This document shows, piece by piece, positions 1-8,741 of a DNA stretch of 56,861 bases; the stretch's first letter is position 1; each line of letters opens with the position of its first letter. The position numbers were made by a program, and so were the translations under genes. The notes beneath the pieces were generated by a model, which worked only from the letters and a program-made list of their open reading frames with translations, did no database searches and was not told the origin of the DNA. The stretch is taken from assembly GCA_902517315.1 (NCBI GenBank), contig CABYBP010000003.1:1-56861 (forward strand), read 5' to 3'. The DNA is from an uncultured Alphaproteobacteria bacterium. Its GTDB lineage: Bacteria; Pseudomonadota; Alphaproteobacteria; HIMB59; GCA-002718135.

Positions 1-333
1 TAATGTATGCCCAGGTGTTTTTATTATTTTAAATGTATTCAAACATGAGTTCACCTCATCTTGATCACGTAAAATAAATCTTGTATTTTCAATCTGAGCA
101 CTTGGAGAGTGTATATTAACTTCTGGAAAAGCATTAAGTATTCCTTTTACACCTGATGTGTGATCTTTATGATGATGTGTAATAAATATATCTTCTATGG
201 TTAAATTATTTTCAAAAACAAAATTTAATATAGGAGTACTTTCAGCAGGATCAATCACACAGCTGTTAGGTGTATCATTGTATAAAACAAAAGAGTAGTT
301 ATCTTCTAATTGATTTATAATTTCAACTTTCAT
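1..333 (-). CDS. gloB: MBL-fold hydrolase, hydroxyacylglutathione hydrolase (glyoxalase II) type, partial
   Basis: The first 111 residues of a metallo-beta-lactamase-fold hydrolase read on the minus strand from ATG at 333; the C-terminus lies beyond the window. The zinc motif THHHKDHTSG is visible near residues 60-70, and the N-terminus (LEDNYSFVLYND, then a VIDPAE segment) has the layout of glyoxalase II. That enzyme hydrolyses S-lactoylglutathione to lactate and glutathione in the cytoplasm. A generic MBL hydrolase cannot be excluded because the C-terminal substrate-binding domain is missing. It lies 7 bases from the metW stop on the same strand, so it is probably the last gene of the metX-metW transcript or a close follower. 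A glyoxalase I homologue occurs far away at 49111-49536. Confidence 0.75.
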   Translation of the reverse strand, partial: MKVEIINQLEDNYSFVLYNDTPNSCVIDPAESTPILNFVFENNLTIEDIFITHHHKDHTSGVKGILNAFPEVNIHSPSAQIENTRFILRDQDEVNSCLNTFKIIKTPGHTL

Positions 334-340
334 CTAATAA

Positions 341-1024
341 TTAATTTGCAATAACAGAATTTTTTGTAAAAACTTTTTTTGATGATTTAATTTTGATTGG
401 TTCAAAATTTTTATAACTTAATAAAAAGATAGCTTCATGAGTGAAAAAATTAACTCCAGTTACTGATTCACTTATATCAAATTGCCTACCTTTAGATGTC
501 AGTCCAATACTTTTTTCAATCATAATATTCATTTCATTACACAAATTTAAAAAATCCTTAATTGTAAAAAAATGAATGTTTGGTGTGTCGTACCATGTAT
601 AAGGTAAACTCTCTGTTACTGGCATTTTTCCAGATATTAAAAGTTGTAATCTTATTTTCCAATGTCCAAAGTTTGGAAAAGAAACTATTGCTCTTGATCC
701 TATTCTTAATAACTCTAATAGAATATCTTTAGGTTTCATCATTGCTTGTAAGGTTTGACTTAAAATTACATAATCAAAACTATTATTTGAATATTGTGAC
801 AAATCTAATTCGGCATTTCCATGTGTAACGTTGAAACCTCTTGCAATAGCATTAGCAGCTAAATCTCTATTTAATTCAATACCATGAGTCATCGCATTAC
901 GATTATTTTCTAACTGTTCCATAAGACCACCATCACCACATCCAATATCTAAGATTTTTCTATCTTGATCGATAAGTGTTTCAATAAGGGACCAATCTTT
1001 TCTTATGCTATTAATTTTATTCAT
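341..1024 (-). CDS. metW: methionine biosynthesis protein MetW
   Basis: A 227-residue class I SAM-methyltransferase-fold protein of the MetW family. Motif I is DIGCGDGGL near residues 26-34, followed by the family stretch HGNAEL and a SFPNFGHW segment. MetW is usually encoded directly after metX in alpha- and betaproteobacteria and is thought to support the MetX acyltransfer step of methionine synthesis; its exact chemistry is less certain. Here it overlaps the end of metX by 8 bases on the minus strand, so the two are almost certainly co-transcribed and translationally coupled. The C-terminus ends in a basic tail (KSSKKVFTK). Length is usual for the family. Confidence 0.9.
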   Translation of the reverse strand: MNKINSIRKDWSLIETLIDQDRKILDIGCGDGGLMEQLENNRNAMTHGIELNRDLAANAIARGFNVTHGNAELDLSQYSNNSFDYVILSQTLQAMMKPKDILLELLRIGSRAIVSFPNFGHWKIRLQLLISGKMPVTESLPYTWYDTPNIHFFTIKDFLNLCNEMNIMIEKSIGLTSKGRQFDISESVTGVNFFTHEAIFLLSYKNFEPIKIKSSKKVFTKNSVIAN

Positions 1025-2165
1025 CTATCTTTGCAAAGTTATTTGTTAGAAAACCTTTTATTACATTATCTAACTGTGGTTCTTCTAATAAAAAACTATC
1101 ATGTCCTTTATCAGTATCAATTTCTAGAAAACTTACTTCTCTTGATAGAGAATTTAATTGATTTACGATCATTTTACTTTCTATTGTTGGGAATAACCAA
1201 TCTGAGGTAAAGGAAACTATTAAATATTTTAAATGGTTATTTGGATTATGACTAAACTCAACGTTTTTTCTAAATGTTTCATCATGATCAAAATAATCCA
1301 TAGCTCTTGTTAAATAAAGATATGAATTTGCATCAAATCTTTCAACAAATGATTTACCTTGATATCTTAGATAACTTTCAACTTGAAAATCAGCATCAAA
1401 TCCAAAAGAAATAATATCTCTTGATTGAAGTTTTCTTCCAAATTTTCTATGCATTGCATCTTCAGATAAATATGTGATATGTGCAATCATTCTTGCTACT
1501 GATAGACCTCTTTCTGGCACCTCATTATTTTCAAAATACTTTCCATTTTTCCAAATAGGATCGCTCATTATCGCTTGTCGTCCAACTTCATGAAATGCAA
1601 TGTTTTGAGCCGAATGTTTTAAAGCTCCAGCAATATGTATTATATTAAATATTTTATCAGGAAAATCAATTGACCATTGTAGCGCTTGCATTGCTCCCAT
1701 CGAACCGCCAATGACAGAAAATAATTTATCTATATTTAAACTTTCAATTAATAAAGATTGAGCTTTCACTATATCTTTTATTGTTATGGAAGGAAAATTA
1801 CTACCATATGTACCATCACTTCCATTTTGTAATTCTTTAGGGCCAGTTGAACCAGCACAACCACCAAGTACATTTGAACAAATTACAAAAAATTTATTTG
1901 TATCAATTGGTTTATTTGGTCCAACCATTCTAGACCACCAACCTTCTCTCCCAGTAATGGGATTATTCCCCGCCACATATTGATCACCTGTTAAAGCATG
2001 GCACACAAGAATAGCATTAGTTTTATCATTATTTAATTTACCAAAAGTTTTAAATGCCAGTTTAAAACTATCTATAACATCTCCTGATTCTAGCTTTAAA
2101 TTAATTTTCTCGAAATAGGCTATTTCGCTTTCAAGTTTGGTGTCAGTAGTAAATTTTGTATTCAT
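1017..2165 (-). CDS. metX: homoserine O-acyltransferase MetX
   Basis: A 382-residue alpha/beta-hydrolase-fold acyltransferase that activates homoserine with acetyl-CoA (or succinyl-CoA in some MetX subgroups) for methionine synthesis. The nucleophile elbow GGSMGAM places the catalytic Ser at 155. The acid is probably the Asp in TSDWLFP and the His that in KGHDSF near the C-terminus. Further MetX signatures are CHALTG, GCAGSTGP and DGTYGSNFP. It starts at ATG 2165, directly after a SAM-II riboswitch leader, and overlaps metW by 8 bases. A MetY-type sulfhydrylase that could use its product lies at 12649-13959. Acetyl versus succinyl specificity cannot be fixed from sequence alone. Confidence 0.92.
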   Translation of the reverse strand: MNTKFTTDTKLESEIAYFEKINLKLESGDVIDSFKLAFKTFGKLNNDKTNAILVCHALTGDQYVAGNNPITGREGWWSRMVGPNKPIDTNKFFVICSNVLGGCAGSTGPKELQNGSDGTYGSNFPSITIKDIVKAQSLLIESLNIDKLFSVIGGSMGAMQALQWSIDFPDKIFNIIHIAGALKHSAQNIAFHEVGRQAIMSDPIWKNGKYFENNEVPERGLSVARMIAHITYLSEDAMHRKFGRKLQSRDIISFGFDADFQVESYLRYQGKSFVERFDANSYLYLTRAMDYFDHDETFRKNVEFSHNPNNHLKYLIVSFTSDWLFPTIESKMIVNQLNSLSREVSFLEIDTDKGHDSFLLEEPQLDNVIKGFLTNNFAKIDE

Positions 2166-2211
2166 ATCTTTCTTAATCTAACACTATTTGAAAGAATGAA
2201 GGAGGAGTGTA

Positions 2212-2266
2212 AACGCTTTAGCTGATTATTGCTCCACCCGCAAGCTGTCTCAAATCGGTGATATTC
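2212..2266 (-). promoter_or_regulatory. SAM-II riboswitch upstream of metX
   Basis: Read on the minus strand, the leader contains CACC at 2260-2257, then GATTTGAGA, then CAGCTTGC, then GGTG closing a short P1 helix. An A-rich linker AGCAATAATC and AGCTAAAGCG follow. These blocks, in this order and spacing, match the SAM-II (metA-type) aptamer of alphaproteobacteria: a GAUUUGA loop, a GCUUGC segment and a distal GCUAAAG that forms the pseudoknot. It ends about 47 bases before the metX start, so binding of S-adenosylmethionine probably lowers metX-metW expression. The assignment rests on remembered consensus blocks and manual pairing, not on a covariance-model search. Confidence 0.75.
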
Positions 2267-2375
2267 GGTCTTATATTTATATATCTTTCTAAGTCAATAA
2301 ATCGTCATTTTTTAAATTAAATACTACTTTATTTTGATTTATCTTAAGATACTTTGTAAAGAAACGTCGCGAATT

Positions 2376-3725
2376 ATGAAAAATAAAGAATTAGACAATT
2401 TAAGAAGCAAAATTAATGATATTGATGATGAAATTTTATCTTTATTATCCAATCGTTCTAAAATTGTTTTAGAAATTGGAAAGCACAAAAAAGATAATTC
2501 AGTTGTTGATCCAGATAGGGAACAAAAAATTCTAGATAGGTTAAGTGCTAAATTTACAGGATCATATTCAAAAGATACTATTGTCAGATTATGGAGAGAA
2601 ATTTTTCAATCTTCTGAAAAACTTCAAAAATTATCAAAAGATAGTATTCAATCAAAAAGATCTATAGAAAATATAAATGCTTATAAAGGTGGTAAGGCAA
2701 AATTAAATAATAATAAAAGAGTTATAAAACTTTCTTCTAACGAAAATCCCTATGGCGCTTCTCCAAAAGTAATTGAATTTTTAGAAGAAAAAAAAATTAA
2801 TCATGATTTACACAGATACCCAGAAATCGATGGATCATCATTAAGAGAAATAATAGCAAAAAATTTTTCTATTGATAGCAATAGAATTATTCTTGGTTCT
2901 GGCTCAGATGAAGTATTATTATTTGCAGCTTTGGCATTTTGTCAAGATGGTGATGAAATTCTCCATGCTAACCATGGTTTTGAAATGTATTCAATTGTCA
3001 GTAAAGTAGTTGGCGCAGTTCCAAAAAAAATTAAGGAAGATGAGAATTTTAATTTAAATATTGAAAATCTTATAGATCAAACAAATGAAGCAACTAAAGT
3101 AATTTATATTGCTTCACCTAATAATCCTACAGGAACTTATTTATCTAGAGATAAACTAGTTAAATTGATGAATAGAATTTCTAAAAATATTGTAGTTGTC
3201 ATAGACGGAGCTTATGTTGAATACGTACAAAAAGATGATTATGATAAAGGATTTAGTCTAACGGATGAATATGAAAATATTATTTTAACAAGAACATTTT
3301 CAAAAACATATGGACTTGCGGCTTTAAGAGTTGGTTGGTGTTATTCAAGTAAAAAAATAACTGACATAATTAATAAAATAAAACCCCCTTTTAATACAAC
3401 AACTATTTCTCAATCTTTGGCAATTAAAGCTTTGGAGGATAAAGAACATATTGAAAATTCTGTTAAATTAAATTCTGAAATCAAAAATTGGTTTGAAACG
3501 GAGCTCAAACTTCTAAATATTAAAACCAGACAAACTGAAGGAAACTTTACTTTAATTGAAACCTCAGAAGAAGAAGCTGAGAAAATTAGTAATCATCTTA
3601 TGAATGATGGCATTATTATAAGGCGTTTAAATAGCTATAATCTCCCAAATTTTCTGCGAATTAGTATTGGTACGAAAGAAGAAATGAATATGACAGTTGA
3701 AAGTTTGAAAAAAATTAATGTCTAA
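2376..3725 (+). CDS. fused chorismate mutase - histidinol-phosphate/aromatic aminotransferase
   Basis: A 449-residue two-domain protein. Residues 1-85 are an AroQ-type chorismate mutase helix bundle (LRSKINDIDDEILSLL, then GKHK and DREQ). Residues 100-449 are a HisC-family fold-type I PLP aminotransferase with SSNENPYGASP, PNNPTG, the IDGAY Asp near 277 and the PLP Lys at 310 in FSKTYGL. A HisC-like aminotransferase next to tyrC commonly transaminates prephenate or phenylpyruvate/4-hydroxyphenylpyruvate, and may also serve histidine synthesis. The start at ATG 2376 was chosen because the alternative at 2334 adds a non-homologous tail. It overlaps tyrC by 8 bases. The covalent fusion would join chorismate-to-prephenate conversion to the transamination step. 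The reading frame is intact throughout. Confidence 0.88.
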   Translation: MKNKELDNLRSKINDIDDEILSLLSNRSKIVLEIGKHKKDNSVVDPDREQKILDRLSAKFTGSYSKDTIVRLWREIFQSSEKLQKLSKDSIQSKRSIENINAYKGGKAKLNNNKRVIKLSSNENPYGASPKVIEFLEEKKINHDLHRYPEIDGSSLREIIAKNFSIDSNRIILGSGSDEVLLFAALAFCQDGDEILHANHGFEMYSIVSKVVGAVPKKIKEDENFNLNIENLIDQTNEATKVIYIASPNNPTGTYLSRDKLVKLMNRISKNIVVVIDGAYVEYVQKDDYDKGFSLTDEYENIILTRTFSKTYGLAALRVGWCYSSKKITDIINKIKPPFNTTTISQSLAIKALEDKEHIENSVKLNSEIKNWFETELKLLNIKTRQTEGNFTLIETSEEEAEKISNHLMNDGIIIRRLNSYNLPNFLRISIGTKEEMNMTVESLKKINV

Positions 3726-4629
3726 AATAATGTATGATTCAGCTTTGGTCATTGGTATGGGGTTAATAGGATCCTCAATAGCCAGAGTACTTAGAGAAAA
3801 AAAATTATCAAAAAAAATTTTTGCTATTGAAAAAAATAATGATGTAATAAGTATTTCTAACGATTTAAATCTTGTCGATGCAATAGAAAATGATTTAAAT
3901 AAATATAATCAACAATTTGATATCATTTTTATTTGCACACCTTTAAGCTCATACAAAGATATATTTAATCAATTAAATAGCTATATAAATGAAACAACTC
4001 TATTAACGGATGTTGGATCAACTAAGGTAAGTGTTATTGAAGATTTTAAAGAATCAATTGATAATAAAAAAATTTTATTTGTTCCAGCTCACCCAATTGC
4101 AGGATTAGAGAAAAGTGGACCAGAATTTGGATTCGCAAAGTTGTTTGAGAATAGATACTGTATTTTGACTCCAATGGAAAATAGTAGTGAATCAACAAAA
4201 TCAATTTCAAATACTTGGGAGTCATTTGGAATGAATACAGAAATCATGGAACCCACACGTCATGACAGGGTATTAGCTATGACGTCTCATATTCCCCAGC
4301 TCATTGCATACTCTGTAGTTGGCACTGCAACTGAGCTTGAATCTCAAATGAAAGATGAAGTTATTAAATACTCAGCTGCAGGATTTAGAGATTTCACAAG
4401 GTTGGCGGGAAGTGATCCAGTAATGTGGAGGGATGTTTATGAAAAAAATAAAGAAGCCGTTCTAGAAATGCTTGGACGTTTTAGTGAAGATTTACTTACT
4501 TATCAAAAGGCAATAAGAAATAATGATCTAAAATTTTTGGAAGAAAAATTTATAAAATCAAAAGAAATTAGAAAAATTATTGAAGAGATCGGTCAAGCAG
4601 GAACTTTTGATCCTACAGAAAAGAATTAG
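3718..4629 (+). CDS. tyrC: prephenate/arogenate (cyclohexadienyl) dehydrogenase
   Basis: A 303-residue TyrA-family NAD(P)-dependent dehydrogenase. The nucleotide-binding motif is GMGLIGSSIA at residues 13-22. The family segments LTDVGSTK and PAHPIAG (catalytic His region) follow, and the C-terminal helical dimer domain contains SAAGFRDFTRLAGSDP. It oxidatively decarboxylates prephenate or arogenate towards tyrosine. Its start lies inside the end of the chorismate mutase-aminotransferase gene, so the pair forms one aromatic amino-acid operon. Its TAG stop is interlocked with the stop of the convergent plsC gene through the shared bases TTAG at 4626-4629. Confidence 0.9.
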   Translation: MSKIMYDSALVIGMGLIGSSIARVLREKKLSKKIFAIEKNNDVISISNDLNLVDAIENDLNKYNQQFDIIFICTPLSSYKDIFNQLNSYINETTLLTDVGSTKVSVIEDFKESIDNKKILFVPAHPIAGLEKSGPEFGFAKLFENRYCILTPMENSSESTKSISNTWESFGMNTEIMEPTRHDRVLAMTSHIPQLIAYSVVGTATELESQMKDEVIKYSAAGFRDFTRLAGSDPVMWRDVYEKNKEAVLEMLGRFSEDLLTYQKAIRNNDLKFLEEKFIKSKEIRKIIEEIGQAGTFDPTEKN

Positions 4630-5333
4630 TTATTTAATAATAAATTTGAAGCAGTCTCTATACTATTTTGAACTTCATCTAATATAACTTTTTTATCTAA
4701 ACCTTCACCAATTACTGGAAGAAATTTAATGGTAATTATTCCTTTTTTTAAAACCCAAGATTGTTTCGACCAGCATAAACCTGAATTTAAAGCTACGGGG
4801 AGAATTTTTCTTTTTGTATGATTATAAATTCCAATAAAACCTGTTTTATAATTAGGTTTACTACCAGGCAATTTCCTTGTTCCTTCAGGAAAAATAATAA
4901 TTGATGATCCAAAAGATAATTTTGACTGAACTTTTTTTAACATACCTCTCATCGCTTTCGTTCCCCCATCTCTATTTATTGCAACCATATTAGACTTGAA
5001 TAGATATTGGCCAAAAATAGGGATTAAGAATAGCTCTCTTTTGTGCACAAAAAAACAATCATTTAAATAGTAATAGAGTGCGAGTGTCTCGAATGCGGAC
5101 TGATGTTTAGAAGCAATTAAGACACTTTCATTTGGAATATTTTCTAAACCTTCAATTTTGTGTTTAATATTACATATCAGATTAAGAAAAATAAAAATGA
5201 CACGTATCCAAAGTTTGGTTGGATATTTAAGTAAAGAACTTGGTAAAAAAAGGAATGGTAAACAGATAATACCCATCAGTACAGTCCATATAACCAAGGA
5301 AATATAAAATATTATACTTTTTAAAATTAACAT
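4626..5333 (-). CDS. plsC: 1-acyl-sn-glycerol-3-phosphate acyltransferase (PlsC family)
   Basis: A 235-residue membrane-associated acyltransferase of phospholipid synthesis, converting lysophosphatidic acid to phosphatidic acid. Two hydrophobic segments occupy residues 3-50. The catalytic block is KHQSAFET (His77), with Glu82 in place of the usual Asp of the HX4D motif. This HX4E form is, as I recall, common in one alphaproteobacterial PlsC subgroup. The acyl-acceptor motif FPEGTR lies near residues 148-153. It is convergent with tyrC, sharing interlocked stop codons, and divergent from the zinc-ribbon gene across a 50-base gap. Acyl-chain preference cannot be told from the sequence. Confidence 0.85.
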   Translation of the reverse strand: MLILKSIIFYISLVIWTVLMGIICLPFLFLPSSLLKYPTKLWIRVIFIFLNLICNIKHKIEGLENIPNESVLIASKHQSAFETLALYYYLNDCFFVHKRELFLIPIFGQYLFKSNMVAINRDGGTKAMRGMLKKVQSKLSFGSSIIIFPEGTRKLPGSKPNYKTGFIGIYNHTKRKILPVALNSGLCWSKQSWVLKKGIITIKFLPVIGEGLDKKVILDEVQNSIETASNLLLNN

Positions 5334-5383
5334 ACTTTATTATTTTGTTTTATATACTAGCCTGACTGATCTATATATAATTT

Positions 5384-5827
5384 ATGTTCATTGTTTGCTC
5401 TAATTGTGAATTCAAGTATTTAGTGAACTCTGCAGATCTTAAACCAAATGGTAGAATGGTTGAATGTGTAAACTGTAATCATCGGTGGTTTCAAGAATTA
5501 GATAATTCTGATCTTACTTCATCTGTCCCATCTTCAAAAAAAGAAGAATTAGATCAAGATATAAAAAATAATAAACAACAAAAAAAATTAGAAGAAGGTC
5601 CAGTTAAAAATTTACCAAGTACAGTTGTTAGACAAGAAAAACCAAGCGTTATCAATTCAACTATAGTAATCGCTCTAGCTATAATTGTAATTTTAGCCAT
5701 ATGGATTTATCGATCCTATGGTTTAAATACTTTCGTTATTATTGATTTCTATATTAGGGAGTTTTTCTTTAATTTAAATTTGATAATCTCAGACTTAGCT
5801 AAAATTATACACAACACTTTAAATTAA
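5384..5827 (+). CDS. zinc-ribbon (MJ0042-type) membrane protein
   Basis: A 147-residue protein with an N-terminal zinc ribbon: Cys5-X2-Cys8 and Cys28-X2-Cys31, in the CSNC and CVNC contexts of the MJ0042 / zinc-ribbon_5 finger family. A lysine-rich acidic linker spans about residues 45-85. One strong membrane helix covers about residues 92-112, and the C-terminus (to 147) is hydrophobic. Similar proteins are widespread in alphaproteobacteria, and their function is unknown to me. It ends immediately beside the stop of the convergent lysA gene with no space between. Confidence 0.75.
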   Translation: MFIVCSNCEFKYLVNSADLKPNGRMVECVNCNHRWFQELDNSDLTSSVPSSKKEELDQDIKNNKQQKKLEEGPVKNLPSTVVRQEKPSVINSTIVIALAIIVILAIWIYRSYGLNTFVIIDFYIREFFFNLNLIISDLAKIIHNTLN

Positions 5828-7069
5828 TTATAACCAGCTAGGAAGTATATCAGCTTCAATTGTTTTCTCAATTTTCTCTGGAGAAAAAACAATTGCATAA
5901 TTATCTTTGTTGACTAAAATTTCAGAAGGCAACGGTCTAGAATTATAATTTGAAGACATCACCTTTCCATAAGCTCCTGTATTTTTAATAACTAGAAGAT
6001 CACCGATTTTTTGTGTAGCTAATTTTATATTTCTTGAAAAAATATCTGAACTTTCACAAATTGGACCCGCAATAGTATAATCCATAAACTCCTCAGAGTT
6101 TATATTTATTGCTAATATTTCATGATGTGCAGCATACATGGCTGGACGTATTAATGTATTCATACCAGCATCAACAATTAAATAGTTGATACCTCCGTTA
6201 TTTTTCATTGTAATAATTGAAGTAACAGTAATTCCTGCCTCAGCAATTAAATACCGACCAGGCTCAAAAGAAAGTTCATATTTTGTTTGCGCAAAACAAT
6301 TATCAAGTTCTTTTTTTACCATCTCAATATTAAAATCTGGATCAGAGTCCTTATATTTAACATGGAATCCTCCACCCAAATCAACATGTTTTATATTAAT
6401 ATCTGACTCAACAAACTTATTAGCAGCTATTTTCATTTGATTAAAAGTATTTTTATAAGCTTCAATTTTACTTATTTGACTTCCAATATGGCAACTAATA
6501 CCAACTAAATTTAAACTTTTGCAAGTTTTGACTAATTCAATAATTTTGTCTATTTTATCAATTTCGATACCAAACTTATCCGTTTTTTTGCCTGTAGAAA
6601 TTTTACTCAAAGTTTCTCCATCAATATCTGGATTAAGCCTGACCCCAATATCAACAACCTTATTTTTTTCAGTTGCTAAACTATCAAGTAATTTAATTTC
6701 TTCTAAAGATTCAGTATTAATTAATCGTATATTTTTATGCATTGCATAAAGTAAGTCTTGTTCAGATTTCCCCACACCTTCAAAAATAATTTTATTTGGA
6801 TTAAAGCCAGCCTCTAAAGCTCTTTTAAGCTCACCAACTGAAACTACATCTGCTCCAATATCTAATGAGTTCATTAATTTCAAAATAGCCTGATTTGAAT
6901 TAGATTTAACTGAATAAAAAATATTCTTGTCTAAGATTGCTTTAGTTTTATTTACTTGATTAATAATTTTTTCTTGTGAATATACATAAAAAGGGGTTTC
7001 ACAAACTTTCACTAAGTCATGCAATGAAGTACCCTCAATATATGGGTCATTATTTTTATAATTAAGCAT
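5828..7069 (-). CDS. lysA: diaminopimelate decarboxylase
   Basis: A 413-residue fold-type III PLP decarboxylase that makes L-lysine from meso-diaminopimelate in the cytoplasm. The PLP Lys is at 55 in YSVKSN. Family segments in order are SVGELKRALEAGF, HIGSQI, VDLGGGFHV, EPGRYLIAEAG and GPICESSD (active-site Cys of the C-terminal domain). Length is normal. Its ATG abuts the stop of the small lipoprotein gene, giving a continuous argH-lptM-lysA operon on the minus strand, an arrangement common in proteobacteria. Confidence 0.95.
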   Translation of the reverse strand: MLNYKNNDPYIEGTSLHDLVKVCETPFYVYSQEKIINQVNKTKAILDKNIFYSVKSNSNQAILKLMNSLDIGADVVSVGELKRALEAGFNPNKIIFEGVGKSEQDLLYAMHKNIRLINTESLEEIKLLDSLATEKNKVVDIGVRLNPDIDGETLSKISTGKKTDKFGIEIDKIDKIIELVKTCKSLNLVGISCHIGSQISKIEAYKNTFNQMKIAANKFVESDINIKHVDLGGGFHVKYKDSDPDFNIEMVKKELDNCFAQTKYELSFEPGRYLIAEAGITVTSIITMKNNGGINYLIVDAGMNTLIRPAMYAAHHEILAININSEEFMDYTIAGPICESSDIFSRNIKLATQKIGDLLVIKNTGAYGKVMSSNYNSRPLPSEILVNKDNYAIVFSPEKIEKTIEADILPSWL

Positions 7070-7255
7070 TTAATCAGTATTTATAACAACAGATTGTTGA
7101 CGTTTTTTTTCTTCTTCTAATTTCTCTAAACATGCTTCATCACACGGGTATGTAATTACTGATTTGTCTACTTGATCCTCTGGCAAGCTTAATGGGCCAA
7201 CTTTCCCACAACTAAAAGTAAACAATAAAAATGATAATAATATTAGTCTGATCAT
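7070..7255 (-). CDS. lptM: small LptM-like lipoprotein
   Basis: A 61-residue protein with a hydrophobic signal peptide (residues 1-15) ending at a lipobox-like TFSC, so Cys16 is the likely lipidated residue. It is followed at once by GKVGPLSLP, the short conserved block after the Cys in LptM/YifL-type lipoproteins. LptM assists maturation of the LptD-LptE lipopolysaccharide translocon at the outer membrane. The position between argH and lysA is the classical genomic setting. It overlaps the argH stop by one base (TAATG) and abuts lysA. The function is inferred from motif and context. Confidence 0.8.
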   Translation of the reverse strand: MIRLILLSFLLFTFSCGKVGPLSLPEDQVDKSVITYPCDEACLEKLEEEKKRQQSVVINTD

Positions 7256-8637
7256 TACAGGTATTTTTTTATAGCAAATTTTATCATTTTTTTAGTAATT
7301 TTGGGAGCTGTTCCCCCAAAACTAGTTTTTGAATTTACACTATTGATAGCTGATAGCACTTTTTTTGCATCTGCTGTGATATTTTTGTCGAACTTTCTTA
7401 ATTCATCAAGAGATAATGAATCTATATTTATTGTTTTTCTTGAACAATAAGAAACAACCTTTCCTGTAACATTATAAGCATCTCTAAAAGAATAACTAAG
7501 ATTTTGGACTAACCAATTAGCTAAATCTGTAGCAGTGGCATTTGAATTGTCTATCAACTCTTTCATTTTAGTTTTATTGAATGTTGATTTTGATAAAATT
7601 TCATTAATAACTTTTACACACAAGTAAACATTGTCGTATGAGTTAAAAGTTAATTGTTTATCATCTTGTAAGTCTTTACTATATGAAAGTGGCAATCCTT
7701 TAACAATATTAAGCATTGAACTTAAATTGCTAATGATAATACTTGTTTTTCCTCTGACAAGTTCTGCGCCATCAGGGTTTTTTTTCTGTGGCATAATTGA
7801 ACTGCCAGTTGAAAGATCGTCTGGTAAATTTATAAAATTAAATTGTTGGTTTGACCAAAGTACAATTTCCTCAGCTATTTTTGAAAAATGAACAGCGATC
7901 AAAGATAAAACAAATAAAAATTCTATTACAAAATCTCTATCTGAAACTGTATCCATTGCGTTTTTTGTCGGCTCTCTAAAGCCTAATTCTATAGATGTAT
8001 ATTTTCTATCAATAGGAAATGAGGTTCCTGCAAGTGCAGCTGCACCTAATGGACTTTCATTTAAACGATATAAACAATCTTTAAGTCTTGTTCTATCTCT
8101 ACCAATCATTTCAACATAAGCTAAAACATGATGAGCTAATGATATTGGTTGAGCAATCTGTAAATGTGTGTAACCAGGCATAATTGTTTCAGTATTTTTT
8201 TTTGCAATATTAATCAAAGTTTTCTGAAATTTCTTTAGCTCACTATCTAAGAATTTTGACTCTTTTTTAATCCATAATTTTAAATCAGTTACTACTTGAT
8301 CATTTCTAGATCTTGCCGTGTGAAGTTTACCTGCAACTTTTCCAATTTTTTTAAATAGTAAACTTTCAATATTCATGTGAATATCTTCAAGTTTTTTTGA
8401 AAAATCTACTTTGTTTTTTTCAATATCTTTTTCAATTGCTTTAAGCCCAGAGACTATTGCACTTTGTTCTTTTTTGTTTATTATCTTTTGCTTACCAAGC
8501 ATTTTAGCGTGCGCAATTGAGCCTGCTATATCTTCTTCATAAAGACGCTGATCAATATCTATGGATGAATTAATATCATCTAAAATTTCGCTTGGTCCTT
8601 TTGAAAAATGGACATTTCTTGAAGGGTTTTTTTTCAT
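7255..8637 (-). CDS. argH: argininosuccinate lyase
   Basis: A 460-residue fumarase/aspartase-superfamily lyase that splits argininosuccinate into arginine and fumarate. The signature GSSIMPQKKNPD is intact near residues 280-290 and contains the catalytic-loop Ser. Other family blocks are HTARSRNDQV and GYTHLQIAQP. The start ATG at 8637 gives MKKNPSRNVHFSKGPSE, close to the usual length. It is the first gene of the argH-lptM-lysA operon. The 104-base gap before the divergent FadN-type gene must hold both promoters, but none is distinct by eye. Confidence 0.95.
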   Translation of the reverse strand: MKKNPSRNVHFSKGPSEILDDINSSIDIDQRLYEEDIAGSIAHAKMLGKQKIINKKEQSAIVSGLKAIEKDIEKNKVDFSKKLEDIHMNIESLLFKKIGKVAGKLHTARSRNDQVVTDLKLWIKKESKFLDSELKKFQKTLINIAKKNTETIMPGYTHLQIAQPISLAHHVLAYVEMIGRDRTRLKDCLYRLNESPLGAAALAGTSFPIDRKYTSIELGFREPTKNAMDTVSDRDFVIEFLFVLSLIAVHFSKIAEEIVLWSNQQFNFINLPDDLSTGSSIMPQKKNPDGAELVRGKTSIIISNLSSMLNIVKGLPLSYSKDLQDDKQLTFNSYDNVYLCVKVINEILSKSTFNKTKMKELIDNSNATATDLANWLVQNLSYSFRDAYNVTGKVVSYCSRKTINIDSLSLDELRKFDKNITADAKKVLSAINSVNSKTSFGGTAPKITKKMIKFAIKKYL

Positions 8638-8741
8638 TTTTCGGGCCTATAAGAGATATTTATATTAATTTCCACTCTTATGCTTAAATTATTTTCATAC
8701 ATCAAATTTTTCTTATATAAGCTCAGCTTTATAGAACTCAA

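Noticed and set aside
1786..1983. Long open frame antisense to metX, and many similar antisense frames elsewhere
   Set aside because: They lie wholly inside well-supported genes in another frame, have no recognisable domain and no ribosome binding site.
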